Source: Trichobilharzia szidati (taxonomy: Eukaryota > Platyhelminthes > Trematoda > Strigeidida > Schistosomatidae). Taken from it: DNA of 64,000 nucleotides. Positions 19,367-29,739 of the stretch are shown piece by piece. The stretch covers positions 91,456,020 to 91,520,019 of the forward strand of contig OX235272.1 in assembly GCA_944472155.2 (NCBI GenBank), given 5' to 3'. The translations under genes and the position numbers were made by a program. The notes beneath the pieces are model-generated. The model saw only the letters and a list, made by a program, of their open reading frames with translations. It did no database searches and was not told where the DNA came from. Within the stretch, counting starts at the first letter, position 1; each line of letters opens with the position of its first letter.

Positions 19367-20715
19367 TATTGCCATGGGCTCCAAGTGGAACATAGCGCTT
19401 AATTAACACATCTTCACTTTATTCTATTTTCTGCTGGCCTCTTCAGCTCCATCCACGATTGCCCATAATCTCTCATCTCCTCCTCCCTAAACAACCTCCT
19501 CCACTAGGGCTATGACCTGCATTGAGCGCGATCTCATTCGACGGCCTCCTCAGTGATGTTGCCTGATCCATCTCCATTTTCTCCTACATATTTGTTGAGC
19601 AATCAGCTCTTGCTTGTTGGTTTGTTCCCAGCCAGAGTTTCTTGTTGCTGATTCTTTCTGGCCGGTCGGTCGGTCGGCCGGCCGTTTGATCTTCAGTATG
19701 GAGTTAGCGAAGGCAGCTGTTGATCCTTTTCGTGACTCACGTGCAGTGCAAGTTTCTTACCCGTAGAGAAGAACTGACTGACTGACTTCACATTTGTGTT
19801 GAACAGAATCCGAATCTTGTTGTTTATGCTGGCTGAGTGAAGCAGAAGATTTCCGAACTGGTTTCAGGTTGGTGAAGGCGTATCTTGCCATTCCAATTCT
19901 GTCTGGCTAGCTTTGAAATCTTCATCCGCTCCGACTACCTGTGGTTGAAGCCGTGCTTCCTAGCCAGATAAGTGAAGGAAGTGAAGTAACCGCTGTTAAA
20001 TCTCTCCCTTTGATGGTGATTGGTGCTGGTTGTTGTTGCTGTTGTTGGTTGGTTGGTTGGTTTCTTCATCACCTCCGTCTTCTTTATGTTCACCTGGAGT
20101 CCTGTCTTCGCTGTCTGCCTCGCCTCTTCAGCCAGTTTGTTGGTTTTCGCCTGCCTGCAAGTCTTCGATTTTGTTTGTGACGTTAAACTTAAATCATCCA
20201 CACGCGAAATCCAGATTTCCTAGAGTCTTCTTATCGGTCTTCCAGCGTATTCTTGTCTCCTCGCTCCCCACGCAGAGTCTGATGTATAATCCAGTTCGCC
20301 ACAATTAAGAATATCATCATCAGTGATAATAGGCAGCCAGCCTTGTCTTACTCCTGTATTCACTTCGAATGCCTCGCTGAGTTTTCCGTTGTGGATCACC
20401 TGACACGTGGCATTGTCATATAGCCAGCCAGCTGTTGAATGAGGTTGATAAAGACTTGGGCACTGCACGCCGTAGTGTTGAAGTAGTTTCCAAATTACTT
20501 CTTGTTCAACGCTGTCTGTCGAAAGCCTTTTCGAAGTCGATGAAGTTGAGGTATAGGTGTGACTACCATTCTATGCTTTGTTCTGTGATGACGATGCGTA
20601 GAGTTGCAATTTGATCAGTACATGATTTGCCTACTTTCCTAAATCCAGCTTGTTCCGAGTGGCGGCGGAGTTCTGTATCCAGTGCATCTTTTATTCTTTC
20701 CAGCATGATGCATAT
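19367..20715 (-). mobile_element. RTE LINE fragment, broken FADD lineage (longest inverted copy)
   Basis: Minus strand from the 3' end (GGGCTCCAAGTGGAACATAG rc at about 19376) back to the RT region (ELDAILRRHSEQAG-like at 20640-20700; motif A FDFEKAF at 20525-20545; GVRQG at about 20335). The FADD box region (20165-20200) carries the shared lesion GCGTGTGGATGATTT in place of GCAGATGATTT. Multiple stops. Confidence 0.75.
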
Positions 20716-20849
20716 ATACGTATACTATTTACTCTGTAGACAGTTCTTTTTTCGACCTTGAACGCATACTAGTGGTATGATAACAGGACCTAACATTATT
20801 ATATTACATTATTATATATATCAGTATTCACAAATTAAGATGCAGATTT

Positions 20850-21640
20850 TCCCCCGATCACGTTTTCAATTACTGTCTAGACAATGGGTTGATAGCATGT
20901 GTCCGTAAATGTCCTTGTGGGGCTTTTATTTACGTCCAGTGGCGTTCAGAAGCAGGAGATGGACATGTATATTTAGGTGTACACCGTGTAAGAAACGAAT
21001 TAGTGTTCGTATTGGTAAAATACACACTCAGTTCATTATTTTCTAAATCGAATCTCTCTCTAACGAATATACTTTTTATCTGCCGTTATAGAATATTAAA
21101 GAGTGAAGTGAGATCGACCGCTGCAGAGACAGAAAGTTCCTTAGTATCCACTGTGCAATGGTTCCCCCACTGTAGAAGATCAATACTGTCATCCAGCTGT
21201 TAGGAGGAGTTGGTGTTACTGTTCACATCGATGAAACAGTTCTCATAAAGGAGAAATATAACCGTGATCGCCCTAGGGTAAATAACCTTTGGGTATTAGC
21301 AGTTTATGATACAAAACCTCAGAAGGGAATTATGGAGTTAATTCTAAATCATAGAGCTGACACTCTCCTACCAATTATACAAAGATGAGTCATTCCTGAC
21401 ACTACCGTTCATACAGACGAATGGGTGGGATACAATCACCTATCAGATTTGGGTTTTCTCCACCATCGAGTGAATCATTCTGGTGATTTTGTCAACATCC
21501 TTACTGAGATTCATACCAATTTCATTGTGGGCAGCCACAGTAGAATGAAAAACAGGATAAGAGCAATAAACAGGTCACAAAAGGAACTCATTTTCAGTCA
21601 TCTTGATGAATACATGTGTAGAAACTAGTTCAACTGAAAA
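20850..21640 (+). pseudogene. Merlin DNA transposase, nearly complete but broken
   Basis: The frames join into a Merlin/IS1016-type transposase. An N-terminal Cys-containing part comes first (ACVRKCPCGAFIYVQW). Then come GVTVHIDETVLIKEKYNR with the first catalytic Asp (about 21215-21260), NLWVLAVYDTKPQKGIMEL, VHTDEWVGY with the second Asp (about 21410-21430), and HTNFIVGSHSRMKNR. At that last site the expected HTN-x-I-E motif has Val for the catalytic Glu. A stop (TGA near 21387) and frameshifts also break it. Terminal inverted repeats were not located. Confidence 0.75.
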
Positions 21641-21809
21641 AACCAATACTGCTCATTATAACTGGGCCATATTTTGAAGTCATGTCAGAGAAAAATACCC
21701 TGTTTAATTTGTTTTTATGTAATTCTCCTGTAAATAGACGTCATTCTAAGATTATTTCAAATACCTTGCTTAGCCTGACATGTATTGATCTTCAAAGCTA
21801 ACGAATATA

Positions 21810-22262
21810 ATGGTTACAAGATTTCATTATGAGCTGACATCGGTGAGAGAACCATTGGAAAACCTGTTGGGAGTACTGGACAACTGTTTCGTCCTAGTTT
21901 GTAACACTTCACCAGTACGCACCCACCACCAGGTAGGTAGTTACCTGGGGTGCTAGTGAATAGTCGTGACCAGTAGGGTGCAGCAGGTTGGATGTGAGGA
22001 CTCGCCGAAGACATTCACTAGTGGTCGCGCTATGTCGTGAATTGGCAGAAGTTGGAATTCACGGGCTGGCCATTGGATTGGGTCCCAGTGGCTTAATGAT
22101 CTCTAAGCTCGCCTTGTGACCAGCAGGTCCTGGGTTCACCTCATGGCGGGGGGTATGTACTGATGAAGAGTCCCAAACTAGGACGAAACAGCTGTCCAGT
22201 ACTCTCAGCAGGTTTTCCAATAGTTCTCTAACCAATATCAAATCCCTACAAACCAACACTTA
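21810..22262. mobile_element. SINE-B inverted pair, head-to-head
   Basis: Left piece 21810-21925 is in minus orientation (tail and hammerhead). Right piece 21925-22262 is in plus orientation and includes the upstream module (GGTAGGTAGTTACCTGGGG), the tRNA-like head, hammerhead 22157-22202 and tail. Both 3' ends face outward. Confidence 0.8.
22157..22202 (+). ncRNA. SINE-B hammerhead, C3A variant
   Basis: Stem I GTACTG/CAGTAC is perfect, stem II GTCC...GGAC is perfect, and GAAA with palindromic ACAGCTGT is present. The core is ATGAAGAG, i.e. C3 changed to A. A clean example of the dominant altered lineage. Confidence 0.65.
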
Positions 22263-22269
22263 AATATAC

Positions 22270-22940
22270 CGGTATCTGCCTCTAAATGGTAAGCGGTGGT
22301 AGAATTTAAGATAAAGTTGAACTATCATAGCCAAATTCAGGGCCTAGGAAAAGCTGGCCCTCAGGAACCAATCATACTTAGGGAACGCCATGAAAGGTAA
22401 TCCCAAATCAAATCATGCCTGCCTTTATGAATTTGATGAGGGTGGATACGGTATTCTGCATAATCCCTAGGCATTTGTTTTTCTGTAAATCTATACTGTT
22501 AGATTAAAGAACACTGTCGGAAATACTAATGGATCCCAAAGTACCATGGTCTACAGTCACTTGGATGAATACATCTCTTATGCATGGTACGATTTCGCTG
22601 TGGATTATCTTTGGAGTAACTGGGAGATATTTTTGAAACACAATGCAATATCATGTTTGCAGTGTTTTTTGAAACACATTCTTTGAGCATTGTGCTACCA
22701 TTTTGCATCTGGATTCTGATTGGTTGTTCAAGATGACCACGATTTTGGCTATGAGAGTTTAACTTCGCCGACTTTAGATCACTCATTTATTGAACTGCTG
22801 TATATGTTATCCCTAATCTATAGAGTCTATACATTGATAATTGTTAAAAGTGATCATCTGACTGTATTTGTTAACTCAGTATTATACTGGTCACCTATAC
22901 ATTGTGTCAGAATAATATCAGTAACAAAAAGGAATACACT
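22270..22940. other. Mostly unassigned
   Basis: A short stretch near 22536-22570 translates to VYSHLDEYI, like the Merlin C-terminus (FSHLDEYM at 21590), so a tiny Merlin remnant may be present. Nothing else is recognised. Confidence 0.35.
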
Positions 22941-22944
22941 TTCA

Positions 22945-23165
22945 GTGGTGCCAACCACGTCGCATGTGGTCCGAGTTTCGATTACCGGCCGACACACACC
23001 TAAACCTTGCTTAACTGGTAGTAAACTCACTGAAGAGGTGGGGTCGGGCGTGAGGCTTACAACCCTACACCGTAAAAACAACATCACCACTACTGAAACT
23101 TCCCACCTCAAGCGTGCAGTCCAATCTTCCACTCAAAAGTCGAAGGCATGAAATGAAACTCCAAA
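22945..23165 (+). mobile_element. SINE-D copy, degenerate head
   Basis: CCAACCACGTCGCATGTGG and GATTACCGGCCGACACAC are the end of the tRNA-like head. GGGTCGGGCGTGAGGCTTAC is the body, and CCAATCTTCCACTCAAAAG the RTE-like tail. Confidence 0.6.
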
Positions 23166-23299
23166 TAATTATGTAATTTTGAATAGTTATCGAATTTTAT
23201 CAAAAGAAATATGCAGCGTGATTGCTTAATGAATTATTGGTTGACTGAAACGTATTACAGATTACTGCCCAAAAGTTATTTTAGGTACCTGGTCACACT

Positions 23300-23900
23300 C
23301 TGCACTTATTATTATTATTACTATTATACCCTTGGGTTTCAAATGGAACATCAGGCTTCACCAGCACATCACCACTTTACTCTGTCCTCTGCAGTCTTCA
23401 CTACTACTCACAAACCTTCGTTTCCTCTTCACACGATCTTCTCTATAACACCGTCGGATTAACAACCCGTTGTTTCTCATATAGGTTCCACTCGGGGGGC
23501 TTGCCTAAGATATAATGTCACTGAACGGTCGCCGCAACGCAGGTTCAATCCATCTCCGTTTCCTTCTGCATATTTGTTGGCTGATAAGTTCTTTATTGCT
23601 TACTTACCAGAGTTTCCTGTTACTTACCCTCTCTGGCTATTTAATCTTTACTATCAGGCCAATGAAGGCAGGTGTTGATGAAAGTCTACAGCAACCTGTT
23701 GGAAATAATTATGCTGGTGCGTGCAACATGTCTCTGAGTCACTCACTTGACATTAGTATTAGAAATTAGGATCTTGTTCTTTATTCTGAGTGTAGTACAC
23801 ATCCACACTAATTTCAGAGTAATATACGCCTTTCTTGCTTCTCCCGTAAGACTGCCTTTGATATCCTTCCATAACTGTGCCACCACATGTAGTTGAAACG
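23300..23900 (-). mobile_element. RTE LINE 3' fragment
   Basis: Begins at (ATT)n, then CCTTGGGTTTCAAATGGAAC (3' end). Reads back through degenerate versions of the RTE C-terminal tail to about 23900. Confidence 0.65.
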
Positions 23901-24254
23901 AAGCGACCTAGGTCAGGTGTGAGAAAGAGACGACATACTTTAGATTTCTCCCGTTGATAGTGATCAGTGTATGCTGTTTACTGAATAAGTTAAAAAGGCT
24001 GTTTACTATGGGAACAGTTCAGTGACAAAGACAGCTGAAGATGCACACTGAAGTCCCAAATACAAGATCACCTGAACTATGTCTATACTGACACTTCACC
24101 AGATAAATAATAACATGTATGAAAACCAGAGTCTACTGTCTACTACTGATAAATACTGACAACATTCAGACACTCAAAAAATAATCTCAGTATAACCGAC
24201 TAAATCCCGATTATGAGTATAGAAACTCATTGAAACTATATTTTATAGATTTTC

Positions 24255-24775
24255 GGTGACAGTTAGACAGATCAGTGGAAACCAGTGAGCACTAAACAGT
24301 TGTTTCGTCCCATCGCGGGACTCTCCAGAAGTACCCATCTATAACCCAACCAGGGTGTCGAACCTGGTACTTTCAGGTTACGAGACCACGCTCGCTAACC
24401 AGCATCAATAGCTAGCCCACTGATGGTCCCTAGATGGATTTCCTGAAGTTGCAGTAGAAAGTTGTGACCAGTGAGGTTCACCATGTTAAGGTGAAGTGGA
24501 TGCTGATTGAAAGCATTAGCGAGGGCATCGCTGTATCATAAATTGACAAATTTAGGATTCAAGGGTCACTGGATTCCAGCTCAAGTAGCTGAATGGTTGG
24601 CGAGCTTGGTTTCGTAGTCCAAAGATCCCAGGTTTGACCCTTGGTAGGGTCGCGGGTGAGGACTGATGATGAGTCCCAAATTAGGACAAAACAGCTCTCC
24701 AGTGCCCGCTGGTTTTCAATAATCTCTTTAGCTAAGGTTCGTTCATGAAGAAGATCCTTAATTTGTATAACCTAT
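24255..24775. mobile_element. Diverged SINE-B inverted pair
   Basis: Minus part 24255-24430 has hammerhead remnant CTGGAGAG with a 5-bp stem II GTCCC/GGGAC, and a tRNA-like head. Plus part 24430-24775 has GTAGCTGAATGGTTGGCGAG, then GATGATGAGTCCC and GGACAAAAC. 3' ends face outward. In the plus copy C3 is A and the GAAA has become AAAA. Confidence 0.7.
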
Positions 24776-24824
24776 CCTTAACCTTATTTGTTTACCCTTA
24801 TTCAATATTTCCCGTTAACTGACA

Positions 24825-25015
24825 TGTTGCCTCCTAGCACAGACGCTTCAACGATGTCTGAAGGTTGGTTGGTCATGGCCAACGGTGGAATCCTGGATGT
24901 GCATTTCGTCTTGTTTGGTACTCATCAGTTGGATATACCTTCATACACCCAGTAAATAACGTCGCTTACACTGAGACTGGCACCCAACAATAACCTTTTC
25001 AGTTTGGTCTGAACA
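24825..25015 (-). mobile_element. Sm-alpha-type SINE
   Basis: Tail (TAGCACAGACGCTTCAACG) at 24835-24860, hammerhead at 24888-24936, and the head remnant to about 25015. Confidence 0.75.
24888..24936 (-). ncRNA. Sm-alpha hammerhead, core intact but stems weak
   Basis: Minus strand: CTGATGAG and GAAA intact. Stem II is GTACCAAACAAGAC with only two pairs. Stem III ATGCACAT is nearly palindromic. Stem I has lost the two pairs next to the core. Confidence 0.55.
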
Positions 25016-25019
25016 TTTG

Positions 25020-26425
25020 ATAACAATAACGTGTGTGCACGCGCTTACGCTGACGCTACTCACACACACACACACGAATATACGTATGAAATCCTGCTGA
25101 ACACAGAAAAGGAATTACCAAAAACTGAGTAATAATACTACTAATAATAATAATAATTCAGTACTCATGAAACTTTTGTTTTCTTCACACAAAAAATATA
25201 ATTAACAGTAAAAAAAACAAAACAAAAACAAGAGTAGACTTAGAGGGGAAAAAGTGGTCGTGGCAATTTTTGCTAATTACAATGAACAATGAGATTCACA
25301 AATAAAACCGAGAGAGAGAGAGAGAGATAGGAAGAGATTGTTACAATGACTACTCTTCACTCATAAGTAGTAATGTAACTACGGAACGAAAAGTAGATGG
25401 GGAGTGGAAGCGAATAACAAAGCGGAGATTGATGATAATCACAAAGGAAAAAAACGACAATTTATAGAAAAATTCATCAGATCAATAAATCAATAACTAT
25501 ATTCATGAGTAAGTATGAGAATCAAAATGAGAAATTATTCTTTTTAATAAATCATTATAAGTTTCACCGGCTTTTCTATATTTTTTTTAGAAAAAGTAAG
25601 AAATGAACAAGAATTTTCGTGTTACAAACGTAGACAACGAATAATGAACGGAAGAATGGATTATCGAAAGAAAATACTTGCTAATATATAGAAACGCTGA
25701 CTCACACACACACGTACAAACGCACACACGCATACACTCAATCAAACAAGAGAAAAGCACAGTAGGTTGGTAATACTGTCATGAATCTTTTAGTTTAGTT
25801 AAAACACATAACAAAATCTACCCGCGTAATTTGTTTTAATTTCTGCATTTCTTTTGAGGCGGGAAAATTGAATTTAACATGGAAGAAATCAGTGTCATAA
25901 CAATTATTATTACTATTTTCTCAAAATAAATGTATTACAAAAGTGAAATGAATAAATAATGCAAAAGTTAAACAATAAATAATACAAAATAATAACAATA
26001 ATAATAAACAGGCAAATTGTTATCGATTGAGGTAGAATGTGTTTGATAAGAAATCCTTGATTCACAAGTGGTATATGCATGTGTATGCATGAGTTTGTGT
26101 GTTTGTCTAAAGCGTTTCTATTGTCTGTTGTAAGATTTTGGCGCGAATCCACTGCTATCTTCAAACTTATTATGAGTTTTAACTCGGGGCGCATTCATCA
26201 AACAAATGGAAAATCACAATATGTCTACCTATCTATGTATCTATCCTCCTATGTGAGCTGTACTCACTCATTCACACACACGAACTCACATACAGGAAAC
26301 AGAATGGACATTATAATATTAGTAAATACTTAACGATAAAAATATTAAAATTGGAAGCGGAAAGAAAATATCAGAAAAACATACTAGACGGAAGAAGAAG
26401 AAACAAAGTACATTGGAATATTGAA
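25020..26425 (-). other. Presumed 3' UTR and downstream of the host gene; simple repeats
   Basis: AT-rich with short CA (25060-25075) and GA (25311-25328) runs. The first few hundred bases below 26426 are the presumed 3' UTR of the minus-strand gene. I did not find an unambiguous AATAAA on the minus strand, so the transcript end is undefined. Confidence 0.4.
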
Positions 26426-26820
26426 CTATGATACTTTAGAGATTTCTACAAGGCTATTGTACATACTTTCAACAGAATCACCGCCTAATTGATTAGACAA
26501 TAGAAAGATAATTGAATCTTTGGTTACTTTCAGTAATTTTTGTATGATAGTGTGTATCATAACTGACGGGATACGGTTGCCGCGACTATTACTACTAACA
26601 ACAACACTGCTGTCAGTGTTTTTCGTTGGAGTATTGGCAGTCGAAATAGTAGTGGTAGTTGCAGTAGGCGAAGTCGTAGTCTCCGTTATACAACCATTCA
26701 CTGATAAATCAGAATTACACTTGGACTTATTCTTGATACAGTTTAAGTTGACCATGTATTCTTGAAGTGCCCTTTCCAGTAATTGTATATCATTGGTGTT
26801 TTGTGCATCTGACTGGTCGC
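26426..26820 (-). CDS. Terminal exon of nuclear-receptor-like gene
   Basis: Minus-strand exon of 395 nt. The acceptor is CATATTCTAG just above 26820; the stop TAG is at 26426-26428. Joined to the exon ending at 35189, the split codon G|GC gives Gly and the frame continues GDQSDAQNTNDIQLLERALQ, EYMVNL, a Thr-rich insert, then SVMIHTIIQKLLKVTKDSI and MYNSLVEISKVS. The first block looks like helix 8-9 of a nuclear-receptor ligand-binding domain, and the last like helices 10-12 with an AF-2-like end (YNSLVEI). The exon is bounded by an exact phase-1 junction, which is strong evidence that it is real. The family call is tentative: key motifs are spread by low-complexity inserts. Confidence 0.7.
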
Positions 26821-27074
26821 CTAGAATATGTAAAACATAAATGAATCAATAAAAGTTAGTAGAAAGACAACATTTGTGATTACTGATATTGATTTTCATT
26901 TTAATTAAACGAAATTAACAGTTCGAGAAGGGAAAGTTGCAACATAGTTTCTTAGAGAAAAAGCCGAAATTATTTAAATTGCAATATGTGACACGGTTGA
27001 TACCACAAATGGTAATTCAGATGGCAAGCAGAAATGTAGGATGAACTCTCTCTTAAACGAGAGAAACAGCTATC

Positions 27075-27178
27075 CGGTGTTTAGATAACTTTAACCTGGC
27101 TTGGTACTACTGGTTGACGTGAGTGGTATCAAACTACTCATGTCAATTAATCAGTAGTCTATAGTTTTATGCGTGTAT
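27075..27178 (+). repeat. Hairpin repeat (family E), copy 3
   Basis: CCGGTGTTTAGATAACTT, TACTACTGGTTGACGTGAG and CTCATGTCAATTAATCAGTA, ending TATAGTTTTATGCG. It immediately precedes the RTE copy. Confidence 0.55.
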
Positions 27179-27414
27179 GCATTTTGTCAAATCTCTACGA
27201 CAGATACAACTACAAAGAAGTGAAGAAGAGTGCCAGGAAGGATAAAAGACAATTCTACGACAACCTGGCTACTGAAGCTGAGAAAGCAGCAGTCAAAAGG
27301 GACCTAAGGACACTATATCAGATAACCAAATCTCTATCCGGGAAGAGATCAACACAAGTGAAACCCATAAAAGACAGCCAAAAGAACCCAATTACCAATG
27401 AAGAAAGACATTAA
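27169..27414 (+). pseudogene. RTE linker between endonuclease and RT
   Basis: KEVKKSARKDKRQFYDNLA and LRTLYQITKSLSGKR are typical of the segment before the RT of RTE elements. A 1-base frameshift near 27412 separates it from the RT frame at 27398-28510. The nominal start codon is an accident of truncation. Confidence 0.7.
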
Positions 27415-28510
27415 ACAATGGGCGGACCACTTCAAAGGACTCTTGAACCGACCACCACCTACGACCCGTCCAGAAATACCAACAACAGCACGTACACAAC
27501 TGCAAGTTGACACCAATCCTCCAACGAAAACTGAAGTCTTGAATGCAATCAAGCTTCTGAAAGCTGGAAAAGCAGCTGGACCAGATGGAATACCCCCGGA
27601 AGCACTGAAAGCGGACCCAGAAACGACAGCAGATATGCTGACTCCATTACTGCAAAAGATCTGGAAAGAGGGAAAGGTGCCTACTGACTGGAGGAAAGGT
27701 TACCTACCAAAGAAAGGCGACTTAGGACTCTGCAAGAACTGGCGAGGAATCATGCTCCTGTCGACGCCAAGTAAAATCCTGAGTCGCATCATCCTGGAGA
27801 GAATCAAGGACGCACTGGATACAGAACTACGACCAGAACAAGCTGGATTCAGGAAAGGCAAATCATGTTCTGACCAAATTGCAACTCTACGCATTATCAT
27901 CGAACAAAGCATGGAATGGCAATCAAACCTCTACCTCAACTTTATAGACTTTGAGAAGGCCTTCGACAGCGTTGACCGCGAAGTAATTTGGAAACTACTC
28001 GAGTACTACGGCGTGCCCCAAATATTCATCAATCTTATTCAACAACTGTACGACAACGGCATATGTCAAGTGATCCACAACGGAAAACTCAGCGAAGCGT
28101 TTAGAGTAAACACAGGAGTCAGACAAGGGTGCTTATTATCACCAATGATATTCCTAATTGTGGTGGACTGGATAATGCGTCAGACAGTGGGAAACGAGAA
28201 GACAGGGATATCCTGGACCGACGTGAAGAACCTAGGAGACCTGGATTTCGCAGATGATTTATGTTTGATGTCACACAAAATCGAAGACTTACAAGCGAAA
28301 ACCGACAAACTGGTCGAAGAAGCAGCCAGAGAAGACAGGACTCCAGGTGAACATAGACAAGACGGAGGTTATGAAAATAACCAACCAACAACAACAACAG
28401 CAACAACATCTAGCGTCAATCACCATCAACGGGAAGGATTTGAAAGAGGTTACCTCTTTCACTTATATAGGGAGCATTACCTCAACTACGGGAGGAACGG
28501 ACGAGGATAA
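27398..28510 (+). CDS. RTE reverse transcriptase domain (broken ORF)
   Basis: Open frame of 370 residues. RT motifs in order: GKAAGPDGIPPEALK (finger), KKGDLGLCKNWRGIMLLSTP, ERIKDALDTELRPEQAGFRK, palm motif A FIDFEKAFDSVDR with catalytic Asp, motif B NTGVRQGCLLSP, motif C LDFADDLCLM with the Asp pair at about 28250-28262. The catalytic residues are all present. The frame leaves the true one near 28325, after which the C-terminal part continues in two other frames (28347-28730 and 28633-28941). It makes cDNA from the element's RNA at a nicked target. As the only copy here with an intact FADD box it resembles the active source of the family, although it is itself dead. Confidence 0.8.
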   Translation: MKKDIKQWADHFKGLLNRPPPTTRPEIPTTARTQLQVDTNPPTKTEVLNAIKLLKAGKAAGPDGIPPEALKADPETTADMLTPLLQKIWKEGKVPTDWRKGYLPKKGDLGLCKNWRGIMLLSTPSKILSRIILERIKDALDTELRPEQAGFRKGKSCSDQIATLRIIIEQSMEWQSNLYLNFIDFEKAFDSVDREVIWKLLEYYGVPQIFINLIQQLYDNGICQVIHNGKLSEAFRVNTGVRQGCLLSPMIFLIVVDWIMRQTVGNEKTGISWTDVKNLGDLDFADDLCLMSHKIEDLQAKTDKLVEEAAREDRTPGEHRQDGGYENNQPTTTTATTSSVNHHQREGFERGYLFHLYREHYLNYGRNGRG

Positions 28511-29062
28511 CAAATCGAGAATCGGGAAGGCGAGAAACACATTCATCAACCTGAAACCAATCTGGAAATCTTCCACTGTCACTCTGCATCAACAACAAAA
28601 TTCGGATTTTCAATACAAACGTCAAGTCAATTTTGCTTTACGGATCAGAAACTCGGCGGGTCACCAAGAATATTTTCAACAGGTTGCAGACCTTTATCAA
28701 CAACTGTCTTCGTTCCATACTGAAGATTAGATGGCCGGAAAGAATCACCAACAAGAAACTATGGGAACAAGCGAAACAGGAACCAATCGCCCAACGAATA
28801 TGCAGGAGAAAGTGGAGATGGATTGGACACTCACTGAGGAGGCCGTTGGGTGACATCGCGCGTCAGGCCAGTGCTCGAGTGGAACCCGAAAGGGAAGCGG
28901 CAAGTGGGACGTCCAAGGGTAACATGGAGGAGATCGTGTGATGAGGAACTGAAACAGTATGGATTAACATGGATGCAAGTGAAAAGTACAGCACAAGACA
29001 GAAGCAAGTGGAGACGTGTAGTGGAAGCCCTATGTTCCACTAGGAACCCAAGGGAACAATAA
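28347..29062 (+). pseudogene. RTE C-terminal tail, frameshifted
   Basis: Pieces in three frames: NIDKTEVMKITNQ and FTYIGSITSTTGGTDED; then LLYGSET, TFINNCLRSILKIRWPERIT and RKWRWIGHSLRRPLG; then WNPKGKRQVGRPRVTWRR and AQDRSKWRRVVEALCSTRN. This is the DNA/RNA-binding thumb and C-terminal region of the RTE ORF. Confidence 0.75.
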
Positions 29063-29089
29063 CAATAATAATAATACTACTACAGCTTA

Positions 29090-29480
29090 TCAATAGACAA
29101 TTCCCCCACTAAATATTAACATTTTCTGCTGTAAAAGTGGTGGTCTTAAGAATTGGTTAAGGAATGCTTAATAGACATTTGGTATCTCTATACAGTCAAA
29201 TTTTGTACACCTTATCTTCAAAGCACCATTTTCACAAATATTCCGTGTTGTGTTACTTTTGCTCTTCATATTGTGTCTTTGTGTTCCTTTTCACGTCTCC
29301 CATGTATCTGCCTCCACAACGGTGTATCGTTTGCCTTCTCTGAAATCAAATGTATCTCCCTTCTATTTGATGTCTTCATCCCAATGAACGTCTCTTTATA
29401 TACTACTGATAAATCTTATCAGTAGCACTCGCCACAGTGGTACTACCACTACTACTACCAAAAGTAAGTAACCTTGATGA
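29090..29480. other. No gene seen
   Basis: Intronic AT-rich sequence. Confidence 0.4.
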
Positions 29481-29486
29481 TTAGGT

Positions 29487-29730
29487 GATTGGTTGGAGGA
29501 TTTCATCATGAACTGACATAAGTTAGAGAACTATTGGAAAACCTGGAAGTACTGTGTCCTGGGTTCGAACCCCAGCTGGTGGGTACCGATGAAGAGTCCC
29601 GAACTAGGGCGAAACAGCTGGCTGTCCAGTACTCCCTGTAGGTTTTCTAATGGTTCCCTAACTGATGTCAGCTCATGATGAAATCCTTCAACCAATCAAA
29701 CAAAATCCCTACAAAAACCAATACTTGATT
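29487..29730. mobile_element. Small SINE-B inverted pair (hairpin)
   Basis: Left arm 29487-29554 is the reverse complement of the tail arm 29624-29698. Between them is the end of the tRNA-like head and a plus hammerhead (29583-29632; core ATGAAGAG, stem III ACAGCTGGCTGT). TGATTAGGT at 29478-29486 recurs at 29726-29734, a possible 9-bp target duplication, although its first bases overlap the usual element end. Confidence 0.7.
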
Positions 29731-29739
29731 AGGTAATTA

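Larger units (their letters stand above)
27180..29085 (+). mobile_element. RTE-clade non-LTR retrotransposon, 5'-truncated, best copy
   Basis: Holds the linker, the whole RT domain, the C-terminal tail and the 3' end (CACTAGGAACCCAAGGGAAC, then (AAT)n at 29060-29085). The apurinic endonuclease is absent, so truncation occurred within the single ORF. Frameshifts near 27412, 28325, 28595 and 28870 break it; at 28870 a 4-base AGTG insertion is visible against 40617. SR2-type RTE elements are typical of schistosomes. Confidence 0.85.

Noticed and set aside
20020..20308. Leu/Val-rich frames that look like membrane proteins
   Set aside because: Antisense of the CAA/ACC repeat region of an RTE copy; similar shadows occur at 14728-15041 and 28119-28409.
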